Shown here: piece by piece, positions 43,775 through 54,274 of the stretch
Numbering within the stretch: position 1 is the first letter of the stretch
Layout: the number at the start of each line of letters is the position of its first letter
Assembly: GCA_021234155.1 (NCBI GenBank)
Contig: JAJEKV010000019.1
Location: 1,759,200-1,823,199, forward strand
Length of the DNA stretch: 64,000 nt
Source: Isoetes taiwanensis
Lineage: Eukaryota; Streptophyta; Lycopodiopsida; Isoetales; Isoetaceae
Reading direction: 5' to 3'
Translations under genes and position numbers: made by a program
The notes under the pieces: model-generated
What the model was told of the DNA's origin: nothing
The model's database searches: none
What the model saw: the letters and a program-made list of their open reading frames with translations, nothing else

Positions 43775-45660
43775 AAAGGATGAGATTCAAATAAATGTTA
43801 TCTAGATGCCGCCTACAACTATTATTTATCTTTACAAAAGAGAACAAAATGTTGAATATTTATGGGTAATGTTTCGGTTATCCCGAAGGCAAAATGATTG
43901 CTAAGCATTCTAACAATAGGAAAAGCCTTTGAACAATGTTAGTGGTTCATGCATGGTAAAACACCACCTGACTTATCTAAGCTCTTAAGTTGACTGGTTA
44001 ACCTTTGTTGCACCAAGATAGCTTGAGTAAAAAACCTTGCATATGTTTTAGCAATCATAAACGAAATATCAAATCTGCATATTGAAAATGCAAGAAAGCG
44101 AAATTGAGTTGAGCTCAAATACAATAGAGGAAAGATCCCTTGCATTTCAAGATGTTGGAAACTATTTGATTTCTATGATTGTGGAAAATAGAGGCTAGAG
44201 CAGATGGCCTCCTTACATCAAATCAAAGATGTAAATAGTTTCTTAGCTGGTAATACTATTAAGAGAATCCTGATAAAGCCTCATGTATGTCTTTGCAAAA
44301 TATAATAGCTGCACCAATGCTTGCCCAAATACATGGAAGAATAGCAGTAAACCTCTTACTACCATAGATTTGGACTTGGTTACACCTCTATATGTAGGCT
44401 ATAAAGAAAAGAAAGGGATAGCATAGCTGCTTAAGATTTTTTTACCAGAAAATTAATGATAGAGTCAGTTTGGGCAAGGAAAGTCTCCATCTCATCTTCG
44501 GGTTATGGCAAATCCTGGCCTCCTCTTCATGCTAGAGCTGTGTGACATCTGCAAAAATATCGACCCTATCCACTGCTCCCTGGACCTTCTTCTTGGACCT
44601 TCTTCAACATCCACTGCTTCCCAGGTGCTCCACAACATGAGAATATACTTCCTTTTTTAACCTTCCTGTTATTTAAACTTATCTGACTTCTTAATAAACA
44701 TGTTGAACCAACTTTCACTTTTCTCCATCATAAGACTATTAGTGGTATGAGGTCTCTTTGTTAATTCACGGTTCATAAGTAGCAGATTAGCTTCAGCTTG
44801 ACATGTTCCAAATGCTAGAACCCAGCTGTTGTATTCATATGTTCCAAGTATAATGTCCTAGTAAAGCTGCCCAAGCAGTAACTTTGCATCAAGGTCCTAG
44901 ACATCACAAATTTGGAATATATTGTCTTTGCTGAATCTGGAGTTGACCTTATAAGCTTTGAATAAAATGATAATCGCATTGATCACTCAAAGTAGCTTTT
45001 GCTTATAATATACTGCATACCAACAGAAGCAAATGGGAGGCAATAGACAATGCAAATCGGACCCTTTTTTAAACAATATCCACTGCAAGTAAAATTTAAA
45101 ATCCAAGTAGTTAATCTGTTAGAATAACAGAGAATTGAAAGAGAATCTTACTTGAATCTTAATTTAACATCTAGTTTCGGGGCTGTTATTGTAAATAAGT
45201 TCAAACAGGCATCCATATTCGAGAAACACGCAGTAGATACCCTCATTGGATTCACCCAGAGAAGCTGGCACAATGGTTTGCATAGAGTGACAGGCTCCTG
45301 CATAAGCTGCAGCAAAATCGGGCACCCAAAATAGTCAGTTATGGGCATATCAGACATGGTGAAAAGGGATCAGTTTGCCCTACCTCAGCCTTAGAGTAAG
45401 ATGCAAAAGTGAATCACATAGTATTTCAAAACCGAATCAAAAAGCTTAATGAGAGCTGTAAATCACATACAGATTTATCATGGCAACCAGTCTGGCATGG
45501 CGTGAGCATCTAAAGCATAGATACATCTGTTTTGGAAGGTCATACAGTGAAAATCATGTTATATTAAGTTTAAATACATGAATGACATAAAGAACTAAAA
45601 TGCAGGAATTAGACAATATACATGCATTCTGCAACATGAAACTACCTAGACCAGATTTGC
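43775..45660. other. No recognised gene
   Basis: AT-rich sequence with only short overlapping frames; nothing supports a gene or RNA. Confidence 0.4.
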
Positions 45661-45663
45661 CAG

Positions 45664-45765
45664 CTTGATGTTAAAGGAGCTCCTTTAACATCAAGATAGG
45701 TACTATCTCTTGCTATCTCTTGACATCAAGATAGGTGCTATCTCTTGCTATAGCAGAGATAGGTA
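45664..45765. repeat. Perfect 32-bp palindrome plus ~37-bp tandem repeat
   Basis: 45664-45695 is a perfect spacerless palindrome: CTTGATGTTAAAGGAG followed by its exact reverse complement. Overlapping its right end, CATCAAGATAGGTACTATC and CATCAAGATAGGTGCTATC lead two tandem ~37-bp units containing TATCTCTTGCTATCTCTTGA-like, themselves self-complementary, words. Confidence 0.95.
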
Positions 45766-46002
45766 CTCAAATGGAAAAAATTTCGAATGGTAATAAGCAG
45801 CTTACAGAGACGGCCCTTCATCAATGGAACTTTCCTTTTATTTGCTTCACGGTTCTTCATGATGGAATAGCCTGCACCAAAGAAAACGCAAATGAAGATG
45901 CCCAGAACAACAATCCGATGTCTCTGGGTGTGGGATTACCTAATGCTACAACCGAAATTGGGCAGTTGGAGAGTTCCATAAATCACTTAAGTGTGCTAGT
46001 AG

Positions 46003-46263
46003 TCACAGTCCCCATACTCCCACTCGCCGCTGCAAATAACGAAGACAAAACCTACTCGCCACTACCGCTGTGGATGTGGCTATCGGAAGCAAAGCACCTT
46101 GCTTTCTGTAAGAGAAGAAATGTCCAGACGCCATAGTCCTAAACTCAAATACAAACTCAAATTGCAACCATCGAATGCCTCTCCGGTTAGCCAGTTTCAA
46201 GAGTGGCTGCCCAACAACGAAAATGACCGACAATTTACAGATCCTTACATAACAACACTCCAT
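46003..46263 (-). CDS. Unrecognised small minus-strand frame, possible first exon
   Basis: An 86-codon frame contains an internal Met start (MASGHFFSYRKQGALLPIAT at about 46132) followed by a short Ala/Val-rich, Arg-bearing segment resembling a transit or signal sequence. Coding-like text continues on the minus strand towards 45880 in another frame (LFWASSFAFSLVQAI). A small split gene is possible but no family is recognised. Confidence 0.2.
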   Translation of the reverse strand: MECCYVRICKLSVIFVVGQPLLKLANRRGIRWLQFEFVFEFRTMASGHFFSYRKQGALLPIATSTAVVASRFCLRYLQRRVGVWGL

Positions 46264-46383
46264 TCAGAACAAAATGGAGTACATATACATGCAATTTCAA
46301 AAATTTACAGGGTTGGATTTCAAAAGAAGAATTTACAAGTATGTAGTTCTAGAAAAAAAGTCATCTCAGTTATGTGCATTCTG

Positions 46384-46707
46384 TTATTCAGTACATTCTT
46401 CACATGCATTGTCTTCAACTACTTTAATCTTTACTACATTCACGGAGGGCTTGTTACATTTAAAGCACTTCCATTCTCGGATATGGACATGGTGGCCAGA
46501 TGTAATTGCAATGTTAACATGCGCTTTCCTACCAACAGAGTCTCCCTTTTCCAAATTGTCTATGAAAGTTTTAGATGTATGCGCTGACCAACCTCCATTC
46601 AAAATGGCGGTCAAATTCAGCCTTAAAAAGGAAACGATCCTGTATAAGAATGGAATGAGAGGGGTTTCCTTTCTCATCACTCCCATTGCTAACAACCATT
46701 GCTGCAT
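46384..46707 (-). CDS. Unrecognised 107-codon frame with a C-x2-C pair
   Basis: The predicted product has a C-terminal CFKCNKPS...ACEECTE arrangement (two C-x2-C pairs), which could bind zinc. The N-terminal two thirds carry no motif. It could be an exon of a minus-strand gene together with 46263-46003, or chance. Confidence 0.2.
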   Translation of the reverse strand: MQQWLLAMGVMRKETPLIPFLYRIVSFLRLNLTAILNGGWSAHTSKTFIDNLEKGDSVGRKAHVNIAITSGHHVHIREWKCFKCNKPSVNVVKIKVVEDNACEECTE

Positions 46708-46734
46708 CTGTTGTCGCCATAACCAGAATTTTGA

Positions 46735-46968
46735 TCTGCAAATCTTGTTCTCTCGTCAGAAAGAGCTAACAGCATTAGCAAATGATGTCCTATTTGCCCA
46801 CTCTTATGTGATGCATCCCAATATGGGGAGAAAAGGAGCGAATGGACACATAGCTCCCAGAAATCTATGAACTGCCGATGATCCTTATTCTACGGCAAGA
46901 TGCCTTGAGAATTCTTTTTGAAGCTTTGTCTGATGACATATATCGCATTACTAACTACAAACAATTTA
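46735..46968 (+). repeat. Partial, internally deleted copy of the inverted-repeat element
   Basis: It contains TTGTTCTCTCGTCAGAAAGAGC, GATGTCCTATTTGCCCACTC, AATGGACACATAGCTCC and GAGAATTCTTTTTGAAGCTT followed by GATGACATATATCGCATTAC. The parts are the same, in the same order, as in the fuller copy at 47270-47525 and, inverted, 34939-35290, but with the middle tandem units missing. Confidence 0.8.
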
Positions 46969-46969
46969 A

Positions 46970-47525
46970 CTGCAAATTTTTCCCTGCGTGGCTTTCTTCA
47001 CCTTAAAATTACCCCTGCCACATCAGCAGGGGTATAAGTTTTTTTTTTTTTTTTCCAAGGCTTGAGGTGCATAACTTATGTTCTCTCATTAGAAAAAGCC
47101 AAGCAACATGATAATATCATAGCGCATAACTTATGTTCTCTCATTAGAAAAAGCCAAGCAACATGATAATATCATAGCGCATAACTTATGTTCTCTCATT
47201 AGAAAAAGCCAAGCAACATGATAATATCATAGCACATAATAGGAACAGAGGAATTGTACACAAGCGTAAATCTTGTTCTCTCGTCAGAAAGAGCTAACCA
47301 ACATGATAATCTCGCAGCAAATGATGTCCTATTTGCCCACTCTCATGTGGTGCATCCCAATGGAGAGAAAAGGAGTGAATGGACACATTGCCCACTCTCA
47401 TGTGGTGCATCCCAATGGAGAGAAAAGGAGTGAATGGGCACATAGCTCCAGATGGATGAAATCTATGAACTGCTGATGATCCTTATTCTATGGCAAGATG
47501 CCTTGAGAATTCTTTTTGAAGCTTA
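46970..47525 (+). repeat. Right copy of the inverted repeat
   Basis: The reverse complement of 34939-35522. It starts with AATTTTTCCCTGCGTGGC and ACCCCTGCCACATCAGCAGG, and has a T(15) run. The ~65-bp unit with GTTCTCTCATTAGAAAAAGC is present three times (two on the left arm), and the CCCACTCTCATGTGGTGCAT unit twice. It ends with TTCTTTTTGAAGCTT. Confidence 0.9.
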
Positions 47526-47549
47526 TCGCGGCGGCCTTGGCCGCCGCGA
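47526..47549. repeat. GC palindrome at the end of the inverted repeat
   Basis: TCGCGGCGGCC, a TT centre, and GGCCGCCGCGA give a perfect 11-bp stem with a 2-nt loop, placed exactly where similarity to the left arm stops. Confidence 0.95.
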
Positions 47550-47579
47550 ACATTTCTCTTTATCATCTCGTCTATATGT

Positions 47580-47660
47580 GTTGGAAAAATACGCAGGACT
47601 TGAACCTGCACTTTGCACCCAATGTTCCGGTGCCCGTATGATAGAAACATGTTGATCATA
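47580..47660 (-). repeat. Possible tRNA-like remnant (B-box only)
   Basis: On the minus strand GCAGGTTCAAGTCCTGC forms a canonical T-arm (5-bp stem, 7-nt loop TTCAAGT). The upstream part shows no clear A box, so this is a fragment or coincidence rather than a tRNA gene. Confidence 0.3.
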
Positions 47661-47710
47661 AAGACTATTAGATCTCCACTATAAAGTTCATATATTTTCT
47701 TAATCATGTC

Positions 47711-48005
47711 ATGCAATGATAGCCAGTGGGTTTTGAACCTGGGTGGGGAACACCCATATTCGATGGTCTGACCACTAGGCTACAACCACCATGAACATAA
47801 TTTATTCATGCCACCCAATGATAGCCAGTGCGATTTGAGCTTGGATGGGACACACCCATATCCAATAGCCTAACCACTAGACTACCACTGCGATAAGCCT
47901 TTCACGGTTCATTCATGCTACCCAATGATAGGCAGTGGGATTTGAGCTTGGGCGGGGCACACTGTAACCAATAGCCTAACCACTAGACTATTAATGTGAT
48001 AAGCT
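47711..48005 (-). repeat. Three tandem tRNA-like (SINE head) units
   Basis: On the minus strand each ~104-bp unit has an A-box word, TAGCCTAGTGGT or TAGTCTAGTGGTTAGG (as reverse complement at about 47770, 47872, 47978), and ~40 bp later a B-box word (GGTTCAAAACCC in the leftmost unit; AGCTCAAATC in the other two). Units start near 47714, 47816 and 47922. This is the RNA polymerase III promoter layout of tRNA genes and tRNA-derived SINEs. The sequences do not close into proper cloverleaves, so SINE heads are more likely than tRNA genes. Confidence 0.65.
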
Positions 48006-48009
48006 AGTG

Positions 48010-48845
48010 TTGCGCTCAACTCCATGAACCTGTTGGTACACATCTAAGTCAAAATACAGGCATGGCCTTCACATACCAGGACAGAAAGTACAAAGATACC
48101 CTGCTAACTTCTCATTTAGTTTGTCTCGCTATATCTTCTCACAATATGCTTTGCTCATGATACTAAAACCTCGTCCCTCATTCTATGTAAAAGTTCAAAC
48201 AAAAAACAATGTCCATATAAGACAAAATTGACCCACAACCTCAACTGCATCTATATGTAGTAAGATAATACCTCCATGTTTTCCTTACAGTTATGCCCCT
48301 TCTATCATCAAGGTAAAACCAATGCTTGGAAATGCAACAAACATGGCCCTCTAGATAGCATGGAAGTTATAAGATATATCATTGACTGCTTAATCCAAAA
48401 ATCTATGCTACAATTGGTGCACACAAGAAATCAAGCAACAGTGTAGAATAAAATGTGATACCATTCAAATAAGACCATTTAGATTAGATAGCATGGAACT
48501 CACAAGATAATCTTTCTAGTATCATAGAATTGATTGATCCAAGAATCCATGCTACATTGGCTGCAGATTAGAAATCAGGCAGTGGTGCATAGACTTTTAC
48601 ATGTAAATGATCATAGAAATCCATCACTGTTTGGCAATAGATGTTTTGTATGTAACCTTTACATGTTCATGATTTCAAAAATGTAAACCAAAAAAGCAAT
48701 CAGTACACTAACTGGTAAAACATTGCAGTACTTGATGATGCAATTTTATTGTTTTTTTTGCCAATTATATGATGTGACTACATGAATCTAATATGTCTTT
48801 CCCTCTGCCACCATTTATGGTGGGTAATGCTCCATTCCAACTAAA
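48010..48845. other. No recognised gene
   Basis: AT-rich sequence. A diverged pair TAGATAGCATGGAA...AAGATA...TTGATCCAAGAATCCATGCTAC (48350-48415 and 48487-48555) suggests an old ~135-bp duplication. No coding signal. Confidence 0.4.
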
Positions 48846-48847
48846 CT

Positions 48848-48995
48848 ATGCAACATTGACAATGAATTTACATCATTAAAAACTATGCAACATGGGACAA
48901 AGAATTACATCATTAATAAATATGCAACATGGGTCAATAAGTTTACGTCGTACAAAAATATGGAACATGGAACAATGAATTTACATCATTTGACG
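48848..48995. repeat. Four tandem ~37-bp units
   Basis: Repeated ATGCAACATGGGACAA-type word followed by TTTACATCATTAAAAA-type word, starting near 48848, 48886, 48922 and 48960 with mild divergence. Confidence 0.75.
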
Positions 48996-48999
48996 TGTT

Positions 49000-50145
49000 T
49001 AGCATACCCATGCTTTGTTGTATGCAATTTTGTAAGGCTTGTGGCATGCCATATGATCCTCACAATCCCTTGAAATCCGTCTAGCTTACAATATTCTCAA
49101 ATTGTGTATGTGGTGCCCAACCAGCATGGTCAATGCCCAATAATTAACGTTTCAGTTCTTAAATGACGTATATAATATAATCTGAAACACCATCTGCTTA
49201 GCAACCCATGGTGAAAGTTGTCCACCATATAATTTCATGTTGAACTCAACATTCTTAATTTGTAGGAAAATAGACTTGCAATGCTATACCACAAAAAATT
49301 TGGCATCCCCTATATGGTCTCCTTCCTCAAGAATGAATATCAAATCATGCATTGGTTCTTGCAATAGCAGGATAATCTCCCTTCCAAGCATGAGCCCTGA
49401 AATTTGGATGAACAATTGTCATCTCTAGAATCCCTTCCCCGCAGCCTGACAAATCTCTTGCTCTGGACTTATTCAACACTCTTCACTGTCACCTCCTTGA
49501 CATCTGAATACAAATTCTCTTTCCTTTTGAATAATCTTCTAATCTCTAGATAATCTTGCTTGTCTTTAAGACTGTTGAAAACACCTCATTTATGATCCCT
49601 TTTGCAGAAACATTCCATCCTTTTCTCATGCCATTATGTCGATCTAATCTTGAAGGCAATGGCTTAATGTGCAAGAAAAAAATGCACCATATCCATGCTC
49701 CACACAGCCTGCTACTCGGATTCTTTGCTGTCACAGTGACAGCCAAAAACCTTATCTTCCATCCTTTTGCAACTTGAATCCAAAGAAACTTCCTCGTTCC
49801 ATGCTTCCTTCGAAGGAATATTATTTCATCACTCTTGGATCCACTGCCTGGCAACAAAAAACATCTTTTGCAGCCTAGTAATTCAAGCAACACCGAGAGT
49901 GCTCTCACTCTCAGTGCCTCTTCGAGAACACTACAGGTCGCCTACACTTTGATACTCATTAGATTTGTCTCTTCAAGATCAAACTCTTTGACCTCTAGCA
50001 ATTTCACCGTCACTGGATAGTTCATCATAACTTTGCAAAAGACTTCTACAAATATTTTTTTACTTGTACCTACAAGTATTTCTCTACTTGTATGTCTTGT
50101 ATTTCTGCAGCCTTACAAGCATTCTCATCCAGCAAAGAATGCTTA
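49000..50145. other. No recognised gene
   Basis: Overlapping frames on both strands (longest minus-strand 49908-49546, 120 codons) have no recognisable motif. If the primer-binding-site-like sequence at 50320 is genuine, this would be the gag region of a minus-strand LTR element. Confidence 0.35.
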
Positions 50146-50147
50146 TT

Positions 50148-50348
50148 CTAGGGATCTTCTTTGTTAGCATGATTCTGTTCCAATGTCTTTATCACAAGAG
50201 CCTTCGACATCTCCTCTCTTTGACAAATTTCTAGCACATAGTCATACCACCAAGGTGCTACTATGGCTTCAAACATAAGCAAAATTTGAAGCAAGATCAA
50301 GACATCCACAGGTCGATCGACTTGCTTTGATACCATATTAAGACTCAC
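50148..50348 (-). mobile_element. Possible LTR-retrotransposon primer-binding site and gag start
   Basis: On the minus strand, TATGGTATCAAAGCAAG at about 50340-50324 resembles TGGTATCAGAGC, the initiator-tRNA-Met primer-binding site of plant Copia elements. It is followed by an open frame (MVSKQVDRPVDVLILLQ...ALVIKTLEQNHANKED). I could not identify paired LTRs or any pol domain, so this remains a suspicion. Confidence 0.3.
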
Positions 50349-50349
50349 A

Positions 50350-51700
50350 AAATTATCCCATATGTAAAGCTTGCATTAAAATGTAAACGACTACTAAATA
50401 CATAATGAGTTCCCACCAGAATTCATGCATGAACTTCCTACTTTCTGTGTACTCCAGCTCCTTAGCTAAACATGAAACCCAATTCATGCACAGATACATC
50501 TTTAAACTGGTTTGCATGAAAAAATGCCTATCAGGGAGAAGAAAATAGCAAGGGGAAGATCCATGATGCCTATGTATAGAAGATCCACCATCTGCAGAAG
50601 AGAGTCGCCATCTAATGATTCCTTTCTGCATGATTATAGTCTGCAAGACCCCATCAATTGCAGTAGCCCCGCTTGAGTCTCCAAAGCAAAGACATCAGAA
50701 GAGACCATAGCCAAATCACGACTAACTGAAAATTATGCGACCATAATTTCAAGAGCAGATCCTTTCTATAAGATCAGTAACATACCAAGACATCAAGCGA
50801 ATATATATAAGCAATTGTCCAAAGAGCAGAATTCTTTTTCTTACCGAATGATCCATCCATCTTAAAACTAAAACTCAATTGCCCACCTCGATTCAAATGC
50901 ATAAAACTAAAACTCAGTTGACCATCTCAAGTCAAATGCATACTAGATCTATAGGATACTAAACATGCTTAATACCAAACATGCCTAATCCATATGCTCA
51001 AACCATCACCAAGAATCTAATTCCAAATCCACAACCATAGACAATCTTGTGCATGAAAAAGTTCTAAGATCCACAACCACGAAAAAAGTTCATCCACAAC
51101 TATAGCGACCCATGCTAACCAACTTGTAAAGAAGTCATGTAGATATTGGATCCGGGCAGAATTGGATGAAGAAAGGACATGGCTTTAGCAGGAGGGTGCG
51201 ACTGACAAGGCTCAAAAAGAGATTAGAAAAAGCATGGCAAGGAATAAGGGTTTGCCCAATGCTACTATATTGTTGTGAGAAGAATGCCGAATGAGGAAAA
51301 ACACGAAAAGACCGAATATATATCGCTCGCTCTCTGATGAGAATGTCGATCCTATGGTGTGGATTGATCTGCAACAATTGCATTAGTACAGACTATCTCA
51401 GAATTGAAATAGGCAGATGGACCCTCGAGGAGTGTGAAAATAGGGTATGTTAGTGTTGCCAAATGGGACCCATTGAAGATGAATGCCACACACTTCAAAA
51501 TTTTCCAGCGTTTGCAGCCATATGAGCATGATTCATAGACTTGATTACATCTAATCATCCACTACACATGTTCTTGCAAATGCCTGCGGTAATGGTACTA
51601 TCATTTTCTATTCAGAAGATTCTCAATAAACGAGCTCAAATATGCCCTACATCAACACAATGCCATGTACAACTGTACAAATGTACAACTTATCAGCAAG
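50350..51700. other. No recognised gene; possible LTR of the element to the left
   Basis: AT-rich sequence with a short direct repeat (AAAACTAAAACTCA at 50865 and 50903). Frames are short and unsupported. Confidence 0.3.
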
Positions 51701-51714
51701 CTTATTACTGTTAA

Positions 51715-51850
51715 GATGTTTCTATCGAAAACCCTTTCGGAGGAGGGGAGGGTCCTAGACAGTAATGGATCTGTTGTACTCTTCCTTGTATTTTAGGTCC
51801 CATAAACCTTTTGGTCTCCATGAACAATAAAATTCAATTCAGTTTTTAAA
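51715..51850 (+). other. Possible LINE 3' end or transcript terminus
   Basis: A GGAGGAGGGGAGGGTCCT block, then CTTCCTTGTATTTTAGG and CCATGAACAATAAAATTC, resembles the 3' UTR end of a plant LINE or a polyadenylation region. No coding sequence is attached. Confidence 0.25.
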
Positions 51851-51854
51851 TTAT

Positions 51855-53965
51855 TGTACATATAACACATATTATGAGATGTGTTTGAGTCCGGGACTGC
51901 CTGAACAAGATGAAATTACAATGCAGCTTCGCTACATAGCCAAGCAGGCTGAAACGATCGGGATTTAATGACTAAACAAGCCCAAGAAGAGCAAGTCAAG
52001 GCATGAAATAGAAATAGAAACATAACACAGGAACTTAAGAGAAACAGAAACAAGTGAGACTCAGAAGAGGAATCTCCATATATTCAAATAATCATAATCT
52101 TTATAAACTCAGCAAGAGTGCTAGAAAATTATAATAATATAAGAGTGCACGTAGAGTGGCCAAAGAATGATGGAGCCGAAGCTCTAGATATATTCAAAAC
52201 TTGTTCTATTGGCATGGCGAAAACCTATAACTTTGGCGAGGCCGTATGCTACTGCCCCAATCTGATCTCACGACTTTCAGTCAATGATGTAGATCACACA
52301 AAGTGTATTGGCTAAGAACAACGAACCCTCAACTGTCACATCATGGGCATGGGCAGCATATGGGGCTTACACTAGGTCCCTTACGCGTCTAAGTGTTGCC
52401 TGCGTATATCCAAGAAGCATCGCATGCAACTTGATGTCATCCAATGCAGAGGTGTGTGGTGTGCGAATTGCTGCTACTTTTTTATGATACCCATCTATCG
52501 GATCTACTCTAGAATGTCGTGCATTTGCTTGAAGGTATTACTAGATTTGTAGAATTTTGAGGGAGAAAAAGTTAAGAGCAGGCACTCAATTGGTTGGATG
52601 CTCCATGCTTGACTAAAAAAGAACATCAAATATGCTCCAAAAAAGAAAATAAATCAGGGAGAACAAACATTATTGAGTTTTCAACATCTATTTGAATGTT
52701 GAGTGTTGAAGAAAAGTGTTGAACAAGATATTAGAGTGTCGTGATGTTGTTGGATGGTTGTTCAACAATTTGTTGCATGTCTTTAATCATGTTTTGAGAT
52801 TATTTTGTTGGATAACTACAATGTAAGCTATTGCAGGTGCTCAAAACATTTGTTGCAAGTGATAAGGCGAGTTGAAAAAAATTCTTAAACCAGAGCTGAA
52901 TTGCTAAGAAGGTCATCTTTTATTATAAAGTTATACGGTATGTCTATTGTGAATATAGCCCTAGATCGGATTGCTCAGATTCGGCTCTAGATTTGACGGC
53001 TTAGGTTCTTTCCGCTACCTTTCTTCCACTTATATAGTTGGATTTTTTCCCTATCCTTTTTGTGTGGCCATTTGTAGAAGCGAGAAACATGTGCAAGCTT
53101 GTTAGTTAGCGCCCATGTCTTCTAAATGATGCAAAAGATAGAAGAGTGTACTACATGAAATTCTTCTTTCTCCTAGTAAATAATGACACTTAATACCTAG
53201 TACAACGAGGTCTTGCTTCTTGTACCTACAGAAGATGAGCCAACAGAAATCCTTAAAGCTCTCAGACAAATTGGAGTACTTGCTATCAACCATCCATAAT
53301 AGAAGCTCCATGCTAGTTGGATATATTTTGGAACAAAGACAACGTAAATAGTAGAACTAACTAGTGAATATTGTGCTTGTTGTCAACTCAATGTGAAAAA
53401 TGAGGTGTCGGAGATGAATACCATGCAAAATGCTTCCATCATTGCGCCGTAGGTGGCTTCTGATAGAAATAAAGTCTAATTAAGCAATCCTAGCCCAAAA
53501 CACTGTGTATTAGAATAGATTAGTCGTGAGTCCTCCATTGCCTATCTGGATAGAATGTCAAGCATCCAAGTTATGTATGTATCCAGATTGTAGATAATCA
53601 CATCTTTATAAAAGAAATTTTTTTACTTTGATATAGTGGCAGTCATTGTTGCCAGTAACCTTGGTCTGATAGCATAATGATCCAATCTAACAGAATGTTG
53701 TTGGAAGCAATGAAATGCAAAAACAGGTAAAACCTAATATAAGAGAAAAAAAATAGAAATGATAGACCATTTTCAGGAGCAAAATCATTTACTTCTACTC
53801 TTGCAATTGCAAACAAAACTATCGATTGGAAGCCGATGACCAAACTTGCAATTTCTTCCCTTAGAGCACAACTCTTGTTACCTCCTTTAGAAGTAGCAAT
53901 TTTCCCTCTACCCCTTTTTGGATGCCTCTCTCGTCAACGTCGCTTAGTTACTTGCTAAGCTCCAT
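51855..53965. other. No recognised gene
   Basis: AT-rich sequence with only short frames (52118-52315 plus, 53311-53102 minus). The stretch 52680-52760 contains repeated GTGTTGAA/GTTGTTGGATGG words. Nothing further can be supported. Confidence 0.4.
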
Positions 53966-53977
53966 TACATAGAGAGG

Positions 53978-54163
53978 TTATAAAATTGAAGCAGGGAAGA
54001 TCTCACTCCTTCTAATGGTGAAGTAAAAAGTGCAATCCGTTAGAACTTCAAAGGTGAGAACATCCCCTAATTTCAAGCCATAGTCTTGTTCAAACTTTGT
54101 CCATCCATTGCTATGTGAGGTGTAATTCCGAAACGCATAATTGACGTCAATTATATGTAGCAA
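53978..54163 (-). pseudogene. B3 DNA-binding domain fragment
   Basis: Minus-strand frame of 61 codons: HSNGWTKFEQDYGLKLGDVL, then TFEVLTDCTFYFTIRRSE. This is the C-terminal half of the plant B3 fold (S.GW..F...N.LK.GDV..FEL.....F.V.I.R). The N-terminal strands expected upstream are absent, because the sequence turns into its own inverted copy at 54145. B3 proteins are plant transcription factors; this is only a fragment. Confidence 0.65.
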
Positions 54164-54269
54164 AATTACGCCTTACATATGCAATGGATGGTGAAGTTTA
54201 AGCAAGGCTATGCCTAAAATTGGAGGATGTTCTCACGTTTGAAGTTGAAGCAGAGTGCATTTGGTAGTA
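54022..54269. repeat. ~124-bp-arm inverted duplication of the B3 fragment, no spacer
   Basis: The centre is the perfect palindrome AATTGACGTCAATT (54139-54152, axis at 54145.5). Outwards, CCATTGCTATGTGAGGTGTA on the left matches, reversed and complemented, TACGCCTTACATATGCAATGG on the right apart from a few mismatches. GATGTTCTCACNTTTGAAGTT occurs minus-strand at about 54066-54046 and plus-strand at about 54226-54246. The plus arm carries the same B3 text with stops (KLEDVLTFEVEAECIW). Confidence 0.88.
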
Positions 54270-54274
54270 ACAAG

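Noticed and set aside
46274-46870. 198-codon plus-strand frame
   Set aside because: It runs into the repeat element and overlaps two other frames; no domain, and the amino-acid composition looks random.
47580-47660. A tRNA gene on the minus strand
   Set aside because: Only the T-arm is convincing; no acceptor, D-arm or A box could be paired.
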